Origin: Parietaria judaica
Taxonomy: Eukaryota > Streptophyta > Magnoliopsida > Rosales > Urticaceae
Reading direction: 5' to 3'
Length of the DNA stretch: 64,000 nucleotides
Assembly (NCBI GenBank): GCA_954871525.1
Contig: OX940870.1
Coordinates: 30,866,555 to 30,930,554 of the forward strand
Shown: one piece after another, positions 1-10,988 of the stretch
Position numbering within the stretch: the stretch's first letter is position 1
Layout: each line of letters begins with the position of its first letter
The notes under the pieces: model-generated
What the model saw: the letters and a program-made list of their open reading frames with translations, nothing else
Databases searched by the model: none
What the model was told of the DNA's origin: nothing
Position numbers and translations under genes: made by a program

Positions 1-9
1 AGAGAGTGA

Positions 10-17
10 TATAAATA
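10..17 (+). promoter_or_regulatory. Possible TATA box of the membrane-protein gene
   Basis: TATAAATA lies at the left edge and is followed by a C/T-rich leader (about 120-300), as is common in plant 5' leaders. It is the best placed TATA motif for the gene whose ATG is at 1137, assuming an intron in the 5' UTR. Only the motif is seen; its use is inferred. Confidence 0.3.
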
Positions 18-1136
18 ACGTTTTTTTTTTCCCCCAGTTTGGTGGGTTTCGTTTCGCAGGATCAGACAGCCCTCCACTTCTTGCGGCTCTCCGGGACAGC
101 AGATGGCTATGGCTATGGAGGAGCTGAGCCTGAGATCTCCCACCTCCCTCACTCTCTGACCCTCTTTCCCACCACCAACCACTTCTTCTGGTACTCAACC
201 GCTTTCCATTTTCACTATTCCCATTTTGCCCTTCCCCACCTTCTCCTTCCTTGCTGAGCTCTCCACTCTCTCCTCTCTAATTCTTCTCATTTTCTGGATC
301 TTGCGCGCTTCGCGAGCTTTTGGGGGTTTATCGAGGAGATTCTCTTGCTTCTGAAATGGGGCTGTTCTTGTTCTCTAGCTTGTCTGGTTGGTATAACTAC
401 ACATGAAGAGACTAGCACTACAAAGATCCATATTTTTTATATTTACTTTCATTTTATGGGTAGTTTAGCTCTGTCTGGATCTTGGAAAAAGACTAACAAT
501 TTCATGCCAATTTTTAGATCTTATGGACACCCAATTTGTAGTGTGAATGATAGTGCGCTTTTTACACTTGGGTCACTTGCTAAAAGTAGAAAAAATCCGG
601 TCTCAAGAGTTTTTGTTTTTGGGTTTGATTTGTCCTTTTGTTCTTGTTTTTTTGTTTGATGCTTTGATAGAATATGTGGGCAGTTGAAGACTTGGAGTTG
701 AAAGACACGTAGTAGTTTGGTTTTTGGAACATGAAATGAACTCCTTAAGGAGTTGTTGTTCAGATCTTCGAGTTTCGATTCGTTTGGACGAGGAGGAGAA
801 AAAGCGTAATCTGAATTCGGAAATTGTATGCAAAGCTAATTATTTCTTGATTTAGGAATGAAGAATCTTTGCTGACTTCTTAGTCTAGTTGTGTCTTCTA
901 AGTTTGTTACTTTTTGCGCGTTCGACGTCTTTCACGCCATGTTTTATACTTCCTTACAATTATTTTCATTGTTTGAAGTTTCTTCTTCTGGAAATTGTCT
1001 TTCCAAATGTCTCATTGGTTCATGTTTTTCACTAGTTGTGTATGTGATCAATTCACCATTGAATCATTGATGACTTTATACTCTATGCAGTAGGACCCTG
1101 CGGATCACTGTAGTTTGGACTTCTTTCACTAGTGTG
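18..1136 (+). other. 5' leader and probable 5'-UTR intron
   Basis: No coding region is supported here. Positions 120-350 are pyrimidine-rich and look like an untranslated leader; 390-1090 is T-rich and intron-like. It ends in a good acceptor (tatgcag at 1084-1090), 46 bases before the ATG at 1137. The donor of this intron is uncertain. The short open frames at 39-257 and 345-659 resemble no known protein. Confidence 0.4.
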
Positions 1137-3330
1137 ATGGGTTCGAGATCCCAATCTCATCAGCTCAGCAATGGGCTCTACGTATCGGGCCGGCCCGAGC
1201 AGCCCAAAGAAAGACCTCCCACGATGAGCTCGGTTGCGATGCCTTACACGGGTGGCGATATCAAGAAGTCCGGCGAGCTGGGTAAAATGTTTGATATCCC
1301 CACCGACGGGTCAAAATCAAGGAAATCCGGGCCCATGGTAACCGGTCCTTCAAGAACTGGATCCTTTGGAGGCGCCGCTTCACATTCCGGGCCGATCACG
1401 CAAAATCCTTCAGCTCGAAGCATTTACACTACGTCGGGCCCGGTCTCTTCTGGATCGGTAAAAAAGACAAACTCAGGCCCGTTGAACAAGCACGGTGAGC
1501 CTATAAAGAAGTCATCGGGTCCTCAGTCCGGAGGGGTGACTCGTCAGAACTCCGGTCCCATTCCGATTCTTCCAACAACGGGCCTTATAACATCTGGGCC
1601 GATATCTTCGGGCCCACTTAACTCGTCCGGGGCCCCACGGAAGGTATCAGGTCCATTAGATTCTACGGGGTCGATGAAGATACCGAGCTCCTCTGTGGCT
1701 AACAATCAAGCTGTGACGACACTGAGCCAAGATGATGAGTATTCATTCAGGAGGAACTTTCCTAAGCCGATACTGTGGTCTGTGATACTGCTCTTCGTAA
1801 TGGGATTCATAGCTGGTGGTTTTATACTTGGAGCAGTTCATAATGCCATTCTCCTCATCGTTGTAGTAATTCTGTTTGCCACAATTCTTGCGTTATTCAG
1901 TTGGAATTCCTGTCGGGGAAGAAGAGCAGTCGTTAATTTCATCTCCCGGTATCCTGATGCCGAGCTTAGAACTGCAAAAAATGGTCAACTCGTAAAGATT
2001 TCTGGGGTACGTTGCTTAATTTATGCTTATGTGCTAATTGTTAGGAGTTTCTCCTCACTTGTTGCTCAAAACTTTTCATTTATAAAAATATTAATATATT
2101 ATAACTATCTCTCTTTATATATGTATATGCAATTGCGACCGATGATTATATCTCTTCTCTCTATATGTATATGATTATTATATATGTATAAAACTAGTCA
2201 TGCTTGAATATATAGTCTGTGTCAGTCTAATAAGATGTCATATATATATATATATATATCCTTGAAAAAATGATTCAAAATAATGACATGAACCTTGAAT
2301 CCTTGAAGGTGGTTACCTGTGGTAATGTGCCCCTCGAGTCCTCGTTCCGGAAAGTTCCGAGATGTGTCTACACATCCACAAGTTTGTATGAATACAGGAA
2401 ATGGGATTCGAAACCTGCGCACTCCACACATCGGCGCTTCACATGGGGTCTTCGCTCGTCGGAGGTGAGTCCCTAAGATATTCATATATTGCACACATGT
2501 CACCCTTTTCCTATTACCCTAAGAGCTACAGACTTTCGACCGTTTTTAGCCTTTGGGCCTCCAACTAAAAATCACTCGTTTCTCTTAGAAGGATTGGTGG
2601 AACACAAAATACAAAAAAGAAAAATTCTTGCTGATTTTTTTTTCTTCAAGAAATCTGCTAACTTTGCATCTTTGGGTATTTTAGATATGCCAATGTGATC
2701 AATATAGCTCATGCTCACTTATATATCTCGTGATGCTTTTCAGAGGCATGTTGTAGACTTCTATATCTCGGATTTTCAGTCTGGCTTGAGAGCATTGGTG
2801 AAGACCGGTTACGGAGCAAGAGTGACTCCTTACGTTGACGACTCGTTCGTAGTTGACGTCAACCCGACGAACGAACATTTGTCCCCCGAGTTCGTCCGGT
2901 GGCTGAGCGAGAGAAATCTCTCGAGCGATGACCGAACAATGAGATTGAAAGAAGGGTATAAAGTTGAATCTCTTCTAGAATATAAACTGCTTCGAACTTT
3001 ATTATATATAGAGCAAACTTTCAGATGCCCTGCATCTCTCACGTTGTCTCAGCTTAAACCGGGATTTTTTTTGTTTTGTTTTGTATTTGTTTGCCCTCTT
3101 AACGTCTAATTAAGCTGTGCAAATGATGGTTTTGTAGGTACATCAAAGAAGGGAGCACAGTGAGCGTAATGGGCGTGGTGCAGAGGAACGAGAACGTGCT
3201 GATGATCGTCCCTCCGCCTGATCCACTCACGACGGGCTGCCAGTGGGCAAGCTGCATCTTCCCCGCAAGCCTCGAAGGCATCGTTTTGCGGTGCGAAGAT
3301 GCTTCCAAGAACGACGTCATACCCGTCTAG
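1137..3330 (+). CDS. Two-pass membrane protein of the At1g16860/At1g78880 family (476 aa)
   Basis: Four coding exons join in phase: 1137-2006, 2309-2464, 2744-2955 and 3138-3330, giving 1431 nt (476 aa plus stop), about the usual length of this plant family. The start MGSRSQSHQLSNGLYVSGRPE is the family's conserved N-terminus, which decides for the ATG at 1137. Residues ~35-200 are a Ser/Gly/Pro-rich, probably disordered region with repeated SGP motifs. Two hydrophobic segments follow at ~residues 213-257 (PILWSVILLFVMGFIAGG and AILLIVVVILFATILALF). The C-terminal ~200 residues form a conserved soluble domain with the VVTCGNVPLESSF and CVYTSTSLYEY motifs, ending in NDVIPV. Database names sometimes call the family ubiquitin-specific-protease related, but no protease active-site motif is visible. 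The biochemical role is unknown; a membrane location is inferred from the two segments. The gene appears intact. Confidence 0.9.
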
Positions 3331-3709
3331 TCCTAATTCACGTGAAAAGTGATGACCGTAAGCGGAACCTAGTGTGACTATTGTTCAAATGCCCTTTGAG
3401 TTCTATGTTCTGAAATGATGTATAGTTTTTTTGGTCCTCTTGATCTAGGAGTTCGCTTCTTTCTATTATCTTCTTCTTTTGCTTGTAGGTTTGAGAGCCT
3501 TTGTGATATGAGTGTGTCGTTATATAATGTTTGAAGTATATGAGTAAACAAAAGCAAAGTGTTATATAATTCATTAGTTTGATTATATATATTAATTTTG
3601 AAACTTATTTTATATCAGTCATCATCTATGGATTTTGTTCTTCATGGAAGTCATTATTCTCTTGTAATAAGTTGCACTGTTCTATATGTTTGCGATAAAA
3701 AGCGCGCGC
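3331..3709. other. 3' flank of the membrane-protein gene
   Basis: AT-rich sequence that presumably holds the 3' UTR. No clear polyadenylation hexamer cluster, second gene or repeat is recognised. Confidence 0.4.
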
Positions 3710-4018
3710 ATGGGAAAGGCCTCGGCTGTCTGGACTCTCGGCTGCGCTTTCTACTTCCGCTTATGTGGGATGGAGAGCTGAGGATATAGACGATGGTTGA
3801 GTGCGGATTTTGTGAAGAAGGGCCTCACGTCGGACCTGAGAGACATACCTGGCCACGACGTGCTTGAGCTCGACCTAGTACAGGAAGATCACCGAAGAAT
3901 CTTGCAGCCCAACCAGTCGGCTTTGCAACGGAGACTAAAGAACGCTCGAGCTGTAAAGAGGATGAACAAGGTCGGAAAACCAGCGATGGCAAGAAGCAAT
4001 TGTTGTTGCACAAACTAG
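3710..4018 (+). pseudogene. Short unrecognised coding remnant
   Basis: A GC-richer island reads in one frame from the ATG at 3710 (MGKASAVWTLGC...). It is broken by a TGA at 3779-3781 and continues in the same frame (SADFVKKGLTSDLRDIPGHD...) to a stop at 4016-4018. Without the stop it would be a roughly 100-residue basic protein. Base composition contrasts with the AT-rich flanks, which suggests a decayed gene or a captured fragment. I do not recognise the family. The TGA could instead lie in an unrecognised intron. Confidence 0.3.
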
Positions 4019-4378
4019 GGGCATTGGTGAGACGTTTGCTTTATTGACTTATAAATTAAAATTTTACTTTACACTAAAAGATTCTTAGTGATGATCATCC
4101 AAAAGTTATTTTTGTATAGTTTTATTCTAATAGATTCATTGGATTGAGAATGGGCAATGATTTTAATTGTGTTAGAATAACTTCACCGATCACCTGAAGA
4201 CTATTTTTAACACTATTATTATTTTTATATTCACGTTTTTCATATATATCTTCGTACATTTTTATTTAACATCTCTCATTTATAATACTTAATTATTATA
4301 TTAATAATAAAAATTACTCTATACATTAATTGCGTATGTTCCAAAGCTAGGCGTGCAAAATTAACCTAATTTAGTAAT

Positions 4379-4690
4379 CACTACAAGAAAACAGGGTATC
4401 CGAGACTGATTTTTTAGCCTCTAATACTTGCAAATTAGTCTCGGATTAATATCCGAGACTAAATTTCAGTCTCCAAGGCTAGTCTCGGATACCTACTCCC
4501 GAATGCTACTATCACGGACTAAAAGTTAGTCTCAGATACCCCGCAATATTCATGACTATAATGTAGTATCGGATACATTATTTTTTAGTCCTTAATAATG
4601 TTGGTCGAAAACTTAAGATTAGTCACTGATAATTATTTTGTAGGACAAATCATTTTGTAGCAACTTTTTAAAGAAAATATGTAAGTTCAA
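4379..4690 (+). mobile_element. CACTA (En/Spm) transposon end, truncated
   Basis: It starts with CACTACAAGAAAACAGG, the typical terminal inverted repeat of plant CACTA elements. Subterminal direct and inverted copies of a motif like tccgagact / agtctcgga follow at 4398-4560, as expected for transposase binding sites. No opposite end (..TTCTTGTAGTG) is seen before other elements begin, so it is a fragment or a badly decayed copy. No transposase is present. Confidence 0.75.
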
Positions 4691-4805
4691 CTTGAAATAT
4701 AAATAAAAATATTACATAATAAATTATAAGATCACTTCTGAATAAAAGACAACATTAAATAACTAACTATGTAAAATTTTAAAAATATATATTTAAGGGT
4801 TCTTA

Positions 4806-5802
4806 AGAGTAATAGCCAATCTTGAAAGTGAGTTTAGCAAAATAGTCAAATTTTAGTTAATTTTGCAAACTAGCCAATTAACTATTTAGTGAATTTTTAA
4901 TTACATTCTTACCCTTAATAATTAAAAACAAAATTAAAAATAAATACAAATTAACCACACAAAAAATCAATGACATTTATTATGAATAATTATATTAATT
5001 ATGAATTCGTTTATTTTAATTAATTAAAATATTTTTATTGATTGAAATAGCTATTAATATGGTAACAACCAAAACCAAACCTTTTTTTTATATAGTTCAA
5101 ATTTTAAATTCAAAACATTGATATAATTTTCGGATTTATTTTTTTCAAAAAATATCAACGATTTTTTTTTCTTCATATTAACGTAAATCAACGACAAATT
5201 AACGTAAATCAACAACGAATTAACGTAAATCAACAACGAATCAACGTAAATTAACAATAAAAAATATTATTCATATTAAAATTTAAATACAATAACTATT
5301 TTAAGTAGAAAAAATAATCTCTCTCTCCCGTAAGACTGCCGAAGCTTAGCCGTCGATCGTCGTGGCCTCGGTGTTTCCGGGCGAGTGCTCCGATAGAGGA
5401 GCTCCTTTGTGCGCGACGGGGGCAGCGGAAACTCGTGAGTTCACAAGCTCAGAGGGAGGGCAGACAATGGTGAGGGGTGCAGCGAGTCCATTGACGGCGC
5501 CGAAGTTTGCCGGGGTGCCCAGCGGTGGTGGGCTGCGTCCTACCTCCAGACCTGAAGCTTCAGAAACCGATGATGTTGATCGGGCTTCCTCGGTGGTGCG
5601 CAAAATTACGGACAACGACAAGGCGGTTTGCGGTGGCCGAGAAACGCGCCAGGAGGTCGCCTCGGGGTCGTCGATGCTCGCGCTGGAGCTGGGTGGCAGC
5701 GATTCCGTTGCCAGTTTGGGCGTGCCTGTGAATCTTCTTCATCTCGATTTTTCTGCAGTTCCGAGCCTGCTGTTCTTGCTGCTGTTCCGTTCTCTATTGC
5801 TG

Positions 5803-5805
<3 letters not shown>
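4806..5805 (+). mobile_element. Non-autonomous MULE-like element, 3' truncated
   Basis: The left end (agtaatagccaatc..., with gcaaaatagtcaaa and aaactagccaattaac) matches both ends of the complete element at 30852-32169. Inside, 5050-5340 matches 31040-31370, including tandem copies of a ~20-bp unit (aacgtaaatcaacaacgaat). The GC-rich part 5340-5790 shares its first ~70 bp with 31366-31435 and then diverges. It has an open frame of 5362-5919, which starts at GTG and reads into the GA repeat; no family is recognised. The right terminal repeat is missing because the element is cut at the GA microsatellite and the LTR element. Confidence 0.6.
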
Positions 5806-5896
<91 letters not shown>

Positions 5897-5904
5897 AGGG
5901 AGGG
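5806..5904 (+). repeat. (GA)n microsatellite grading into (GGGA)n
   Basis: An almost pure GA run from 5806 to 5891 is followed by a few GGGA units. It lies exactly at the breakpoint between the truncated MULE-like element and the truncated 5' LTR. The Arg-Glu open frames crossing it are artefacts. Confidence 0.95.
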
Positions 5905-6439
5905 ACTCGGCCCGAATAAAGACAGTAAAAGTTTTGTTACTTTTACCACAAAAGGGCTTTAAATTAATTAAAAGCACCGCGCACCGCGCACCGCGCACCG
6001 CGCAAGCAATATCATAATTGCTCAGGGGCCCATCAAAGTAATTATTAATTACTAAGAGGTCCCTGCATCCTTCTATAAATAGAAGCTCATTTCAATCAAA
6101 ACGGTAACTTCAACAACTCAGATCAACTCACAAAAAAATGCTCTAAAGCGATAAAACCTCCGTTTTCCATTCTCTTAAATATCCCGACTTAAATACCCGA
6201 CTAATGTTGAGCGTCGCAGGTGGATACGGAGGCACCCCCTCCGTACACCCTTAAAGTTCACGTTTATTTCATTATTTCAGCAAGATATACGGAGACGGAG
6301 TTCTGGAAGATATTTCCGGCTTATCAAGAAATACCAATCAAGCTTCAAGACCCCCTTTGACTGTCAAGAGGTCATTGGGCCCGGCCCAAAATCAAGACTT
6401 GGGCCGCTTTAAGTGTTGATCCATTTTTCGGCATTAACA
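5902..6439 (+). repeat. 5' LTR, lacking its first ~180 bp
   Basis: It is collinear with 10353-10904 of the 3' LTR. The missing part equals 10173-10352. TATAAATA at 6074-6081 is the likely retroelement promoter. The caccgcg unit is present in two fewer copies than in the 3' LTR. It ends in the canonical ..AACA at 6439. Confidence 0.9.
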
Positions 6440-6440
6440 T

Positions 6441-6458
6441 TTTGGCGCTAGAAGGAGG
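6441..6458 (+). other. Primer-binding-site-like sequence
   Basis: The sequence around TGGCGCTAGAAGGAGGGG starts two to four bases after the LTR end. TGGCGC starts are typical of Ty3 elements primed by a cytoplasmic tRNA. The exact tRNA was not determined. Confidence 0.6.
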
Positions 6459-7550
6459 GGCTCGTCAAAATTCAAGCCTCGAGTCCCTACCAGCACGTTC
6501 AACAGTCTCATACTCAGTCTCAACCGGCCCTCGTACATGACCGGTCCGTAAGATCGCCGCCCACAGTTAAGTGCAAATCGTCACATGTAATTCCAGTCAC
6601 CGCCATCCTCGTTGGGTGGCCAAAGGGCGTACACAGGCCAGCTCAAGGCGAAACCCCCGGCGAAGGAGGCGACTCAGCTTCTCGCAGATTACGCACGCAA
6701 ATCAGCCAAGATCGTCATGACTCACAACCTTCGCCTATTTTTTAGGCTCAATTGCTAAGGAAGAAAGCCCTTTCACCATCGCCGGAAGCTCGCAACACCG
6801 AGCAAGAAATCGTTGCTCGCCCAAGAGCCACTTTTGCTTTTACTGCTCGTCAGACCCAAATCGCACCTCGCCGGGACTGGCGTGGCTTCCTCCGAGCAGC
6901 CCAGATTGCGAAATCGCCTCCCCAGATCTTCCACGGGCCAAAGGCTGCGATCCCGACCACCGCACGCGCGCCTCTTGACAAAGCATTCTCGTCGTCTCCC
7001 AAAATCTTCGAATGCTCAGATCTGGACCGAGGAAGTCTTCGCACGATTAAACCCAACGAAGTCGCCTAAGCATCGCCAACCCCCGACGCGAACCGCGACT
7101 CCCGTCGCTAAAAGGAGGCCAAACGCCTCTAGACTTCGTGGAGAGCTTCCACGCGCCTCGTCTCCGCCCAAGCTTGCCGCAGTCAATCGTTGCGGAAACA
7201 CCGCTCGCGCACGTAGAAGACCCCGGAAAGGGAAGAGCACGGCAATCAGAGGAAGGAGAAGACTCCCTTCGTTCGTCAGGAGAGAGAAAATCAAAGAAAA
7301 AAAAAGGAGCACTGTACATGCGTCAGAAAACAAAAGAAAAACAAAAATAATATAATATATTATATTAATTCGATGCACAGAGAGTCAGAGACACAAAAAA
7401 GAAAAGTGTTATGTAATATACACTAAAGAAAATATGGGAATATGATCAGACTTAATAATCTGATATAAATATACTATTCATAAAATAAGATATGTATTTA
7501 TAAAGTACCTATTTTTAGGAGAAAGCATGAAACTCCACAACAGACAAGTC
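6459..7550 (+). other. 5' internal region of the LTR element
   Basis: GC-rich up to ~7290, then AT-rich. Overlapping open frames (6752-7069, 6813-7355 and antisense ones) are rich in Arg/Pro/Ser and show no Gag zinc knuckle or other retroviral motif. This is probably leader or eroded gag sequence without a usable protein. Confidence 0.5.
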
Positions 7551-7552
7551 TA

Positions 7553-8170
7553 ATCCCGAAGACGACGCCAGAGGCTCATCAGGGAGAGACAACGGTCAAA
7601 GTCAAAATTCCGAAGACGACGCCAGAAGCTCATCAGGAAAAGACGCCGGTCATTGTCCAAATCCCGAAGACGACGATCAGAAGCTCGTCAAGGAGAGATG
7701 ACTGTCGAAGTCCGAAGCTCAAAGAAGACACCAAAAGCTCAACAGGTAAAACGAGCAAAGTCTAAAGCCCGAAGACTACGCCAAAGGCTCATCAGGGAAA
7801 GACGACGGTCAAAGTCCAAATCCCGAAGACAACGCCAAAGGCTCATCAAGGAAAGACAAAGGCTGAACCCCGAAGATGACACCAAAGGCTCAACGGGGTA
7901 AACGACGAGCAAAGTCTAAAGCCCCAAGACGACGCCAAAGACTCATCAGGGAAAGACAACCGTCAAAGTCCAAAGCGCGATGACGACATCATAGGCTCAT
8001 CGTGGAAAGACGACGAGCAAAGTCTAAAGCCCGAAGACAACGCCAAAGGCTCATCAGGGAAAGACAAGTGAAGTTCGAAACCTGAAGACAGCGTCAAAGG
8101 CTCATCAGGGAAAGACGAAGTCTGAAGCCCGAACGATGCCAAAGGTTCAACAGAATAAAACGACGAGTGA
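7553..8170 (+). repeat. Tandem array 1, ~54-bp unit
   Basis: Roughly eleven diverged copies of a unit like gaagacgacgccaaaggctc / atcagggaaagacgac. Frames drift between copies, so a coding role is doubtful. Confidence 0.8.
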
Positions 8171-8329
8171 AGTCGAAAACCTAGTTACGACTCAAAAGAC
8201 TCACCAGGAAAATCAACAGACAAAGTATAAAATATGAAAATGGCGCCGAAGGCTCATCAAGACAAGAGAACGACCAAAGTTGGAAGCTCGAAAATGATGC
8301 CGAAGGCCTGATCCGTTTACCACGACGAT

Positions 8330-8550
8330 CAAAGCTCAACAACCTTGAAATTCTCACCGGTCGCACTAGCGACGTCCAAATTTGCATTGATCGTCTTAAT
8401 GATCTCAAGCTTTGCATTTGTCGTCTCGACAACCTAAAGCTTCGCATGGGCCGTCTCAACGACCTCAAGATTCATATCAGCCGTCTCAACGACCTCAAGA
8501 TTGGCCTCGATCACCTCAAAGACCTCGAGTTTCATCTCAGTTGCATGATC
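8330..8550 (+). repeat. Tandem array 2, 30-bp unit reading as a 10-residue repeat
   Basis: Five to seven copies of a 30-bp unit (cgtctcaacgacctcaagat...) keep one frame. They read as (R/H)L(N/K)DLKIxIx repeats, e.g. RLNDLKIHIS then RLNDLKIGLD. The period and leucine spacing suggest a helical or coiled-coil peptide. The surrounding frame is open for only ~83 codons from an ATG at 8446. It may be a relic of a Gag-like coiled coil, but no homology was seen. Confidence 0.65.
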
Positions 8551-8734
8551 AAAATTAGAGCCGCGAAGACGAAGCAAAAAAATGAAAATGAAATCAAAGT
8601 CTTAACTGAAAGAAGAATTTCCAGATACAAAGCCGAGAAAGGCCGGATCTCAATCCTGCCGGCTCAGGCAAAAAATTCTGAGAAAGGCCGGATCTAAATC
8701 CCACCTACTCAAGAAACAAAAACAAACCGAGAAA

Positions 8735-9420
8735 TAAGACGCTAAGTCGCGAAACTCGGTAAGACGCTACGGCGCAAAGGACCGGGAAGTAAGACGCCAA
8801 GGCGCAAAATCTGGCAAAATACCGAGAAGTAAGACGCTAAAAGCGCGACCGAAAAAATGATAAAGATAAAACGCTACGGCGCGAAGGACCAAGAAGTAAG
8901 ACGCTAAGGCGCAAATTCTGGCAAAATAACGAGAAGTAAGAAGCTAAAAGCGCGACCGAAAAAATGATAAAGATAAGACGCTACGGCGCGAAGAACCAGG
9001 AAGTAAGACGCTAAGGCGCAAAATCTGGCAAAATACCGAGAAGTAAGACGCTAAAAGCGCGACCAGAAAAATGATAAAGATAAGACGCTACGGCGCGAAG
9101 GACCAGGAAGTAAGACGCTAAGGTGCAAAATCTAACAAAATACCGAGAAGAAAGACGCTAAAAGCGCGACCGGAAAATGATAAAGATAAGACGCTACGAC
9201 GTGAAGGACCAGGAAGTAAGACGCTAAGGCGCAAAATCTGGCAAAATACCGAGAAGTAAGACGCTAAAAGCGCGACCAGAAAAATGATAAAGATAAGACG
9301 CTACGGCGTGAAGGACCACGAAGTAAGACGCTAAGGCGCAAAATCTGGAAATTTATACCGAGAAGTAAGACGCTAAAAGCGCGGCCGGAAAATGATAAAG
9401 ATAAGACGCCCAGGCGCAAA
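8735..9420 (+). repeat. Tandem array 3, ~107-bp unit
   Basis: About six well conserved copies. The unit carries three sub-motifs based on (g)taagacgcta (followed by aggcgcaaa, aaagcgcgac or cggcgcgaa), so the 107-bp unit itself grew from a shorter one. Confidence 0.85.
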
Positions 9421-9529
9421 CACTGGCAGAAGCTCAAAACACAAAAGACGCCCCAGCCAGGCCAAATTCCAAAAAGCTCTGACTTAAAAATATGGAAAGG
9501 TATCTCTCGGAACAGCACCCGTAAACGCG

Positions 9530-10090
9530 AAGCGGAAGGTTATTCTAAAAGACACCAAACCTGCAAACGTAAATGTAGCTGAGGGGTTATCTCCTGAACG
9601 CCCCCGTAAAAACGGTAGGTGATTTCTGGGGAAATTCCTCGCGATCATAGACGTAAAAAGGTAAGGTGATCACACGGAACAACCCCGTCAGCATACACGG
9701 AGTGTTACTCCTTAGGACACCCCCCACATATCTTTTAAAAGCGCTACCTCAGAAAGAGAAAGACAAAAATAAATTTCTCGTCAGATAAAATCTCCCAAGT
9801 TGTTATTAATGAAAAACCTTCTAAGCTGGCTGTCATCTCTAAAATATGTATCAAAGGTTATCTCTTAAGAAAACACCTGTGATCGTTTAAGGCAGGTTAT
9901 TTCAAAAGACGCCAAACCCGCACACGTAAACGTAGATGGAAGGTTATCTCTGGAACGCCCCCGTAACCTACGGTAGGTGATCTCTGGAAAAAACCCCCAC
10001 AATCGTAAAGCGTAAAACGGTAAGGTATCTCATGGAATACCCCCATAAACGTAAAACAAAATGTTATCCCTAGAGACGCCTCTATATACA
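9530..10090 (+). repeat. Tandem array 4, degenerate ~50-60-bp unit
   Basis: Repeated motifs such as ggttatctctggaacgcccc and cgtaaacggtaaggt recur about ten times with indels. Non-coding. It lies just before the polypurine tract, where Tat-lineage elements often carry such arrays. Confidence 0.6.
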
Positions 10091-10160
10091 AAAAGCGCAG
10101 ATTGAAAAATCCCGCAACTTAAGAGAAATAGTTTTTCGCAAGGCAAAGCCATCCAAAAAA

Positions 10161-10172
10161 CTGGGGGGTTAA
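10161..10172 (+). other. Polypurine tract
   Basis: ctggggggttaa, preceded by an A run, ends directly before the TG of the 3' LTR, the expected place for plus-strand priming. Confidence 0.7.
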
Positions 10173-10904
10173 TGTTATGGGTATTTTTCGAAGCCTAGAA
10201 AAATCAAGGCCCAGCCCAAAAAACCTGCCCAAAAGGCTTAAAAGATTAAAAAAGTCCACATAGACGACCTGGGCCCACCGCAAAAAAGTCAGCGGGACTC
10301 GGCGCCAAAAGTCAAAGGAACTCGGCTCAAAAAGTCAACCTAAAAAGTCAACGGGACTCGGCCCGAATAAAGACAGTAAAAGTTTTGTTACTTTTACCAC
10401 AAAATGGCTTTAAATTAATTAAAAGCACCGCGCACCGCGCACCGAGCACCGCGCACCGCGCACCGCGCAAGCAATATCATAATTGCTCAGGGGCCCAATA
10501 AAGTAATTATTAATTACTAAGAGGTCCCTGCATCCTTCTATAAATAGAAGCTCATTTCAATCAAAACGGTAACTTCAACAACTCAGATCAACTCACAAAA
10601 AAACGCTCTAAAGCGATAAAACCTCCGTTTTCCATTCTCTTAAATATCCCGACTTAAATACCCGACTAATGTTGAGCGTCGCAGGTGGATACGGAGGCAC
10701 CCCCTCCGTACACCCTTAAAGTTCACGTTTATTTCATTATTTCAGCAAGATATACGGAGACGGAGTTCTGGAAGATATTTCCGGCTTATCAAGAAATACC
10801 AATCAAGCTTCAAGACCCCCTTTGACTGTCAAGAGGTCATTGGGCCCGGCCCAAAATCAAGACTTGGGCCGCTTTAAGTGTTGATCCATTTTTCGGCATT
10901 AACA
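10173..10904 (+). repeat. 3' LTR, complete (732 bp)
   Basis: It starts TGTTATGG and ends CATTAACA. It carries TATAAATA at 10539-10546 and an array of about six caccgcg units at 10427-10470. It is the only full copy of the LTR in the window and so defines the missing 5' part. Confidence 0.9.
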
Positions 10905-10988
10905 ATATGTATTAACTAATTTCAAAGTGCATGTACACAGAAAAATATACAGTGGAATTTACCATCGATGGGTGATTTAATTACTCTT

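Larger units (their letters stand above)
5902..10904 (+). mobile_element. Young non-autonomous LTR retrotransposon built of tandem repeats
   Basis: It has a 5' LTR (truncated) at 5902-6439, a primer-binding-site-like sequence directly after it, an internal region of 3.7 kb, a polypurine tract at 10161-10172 and a 3' LTR at 10173-10904. Where both LTRs exist they differ by only a handful of substitutions plus two copies of a 7-bp unit (caccgcg), so insertion was recent. No gag, protease, reverse transcriptase, RNase H or integrase is visible. Much of the inside is made of at least four tandem arrays. This resembles non-autonomous relatives of Tat/Ogre-lineage Ty3 elements, known to carry variable tandem repeats, but the lineage is inferred. 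The 3' flank ATATG would be the target duplication; the left flank is lost. Confidence 0.85.

Noticed and set aside
2222..2503. Minus-strand 93-codon frame
   Set aside because: It is the antisense shadow of exon 2 of the membrane-protein gene, whose plus frame matches the family.
5362..5998. Long open frames with Arg-Glu or Leu-Ser runs on both strands
   Set aside because: They are produced by the GA microsatellite and read through a transposon breakpoint.
7553..9420. Satellite array independent of a transposon
   Set aside because: The arrays lie between a primer-binding site and a polypurine tract inside one LTR element.
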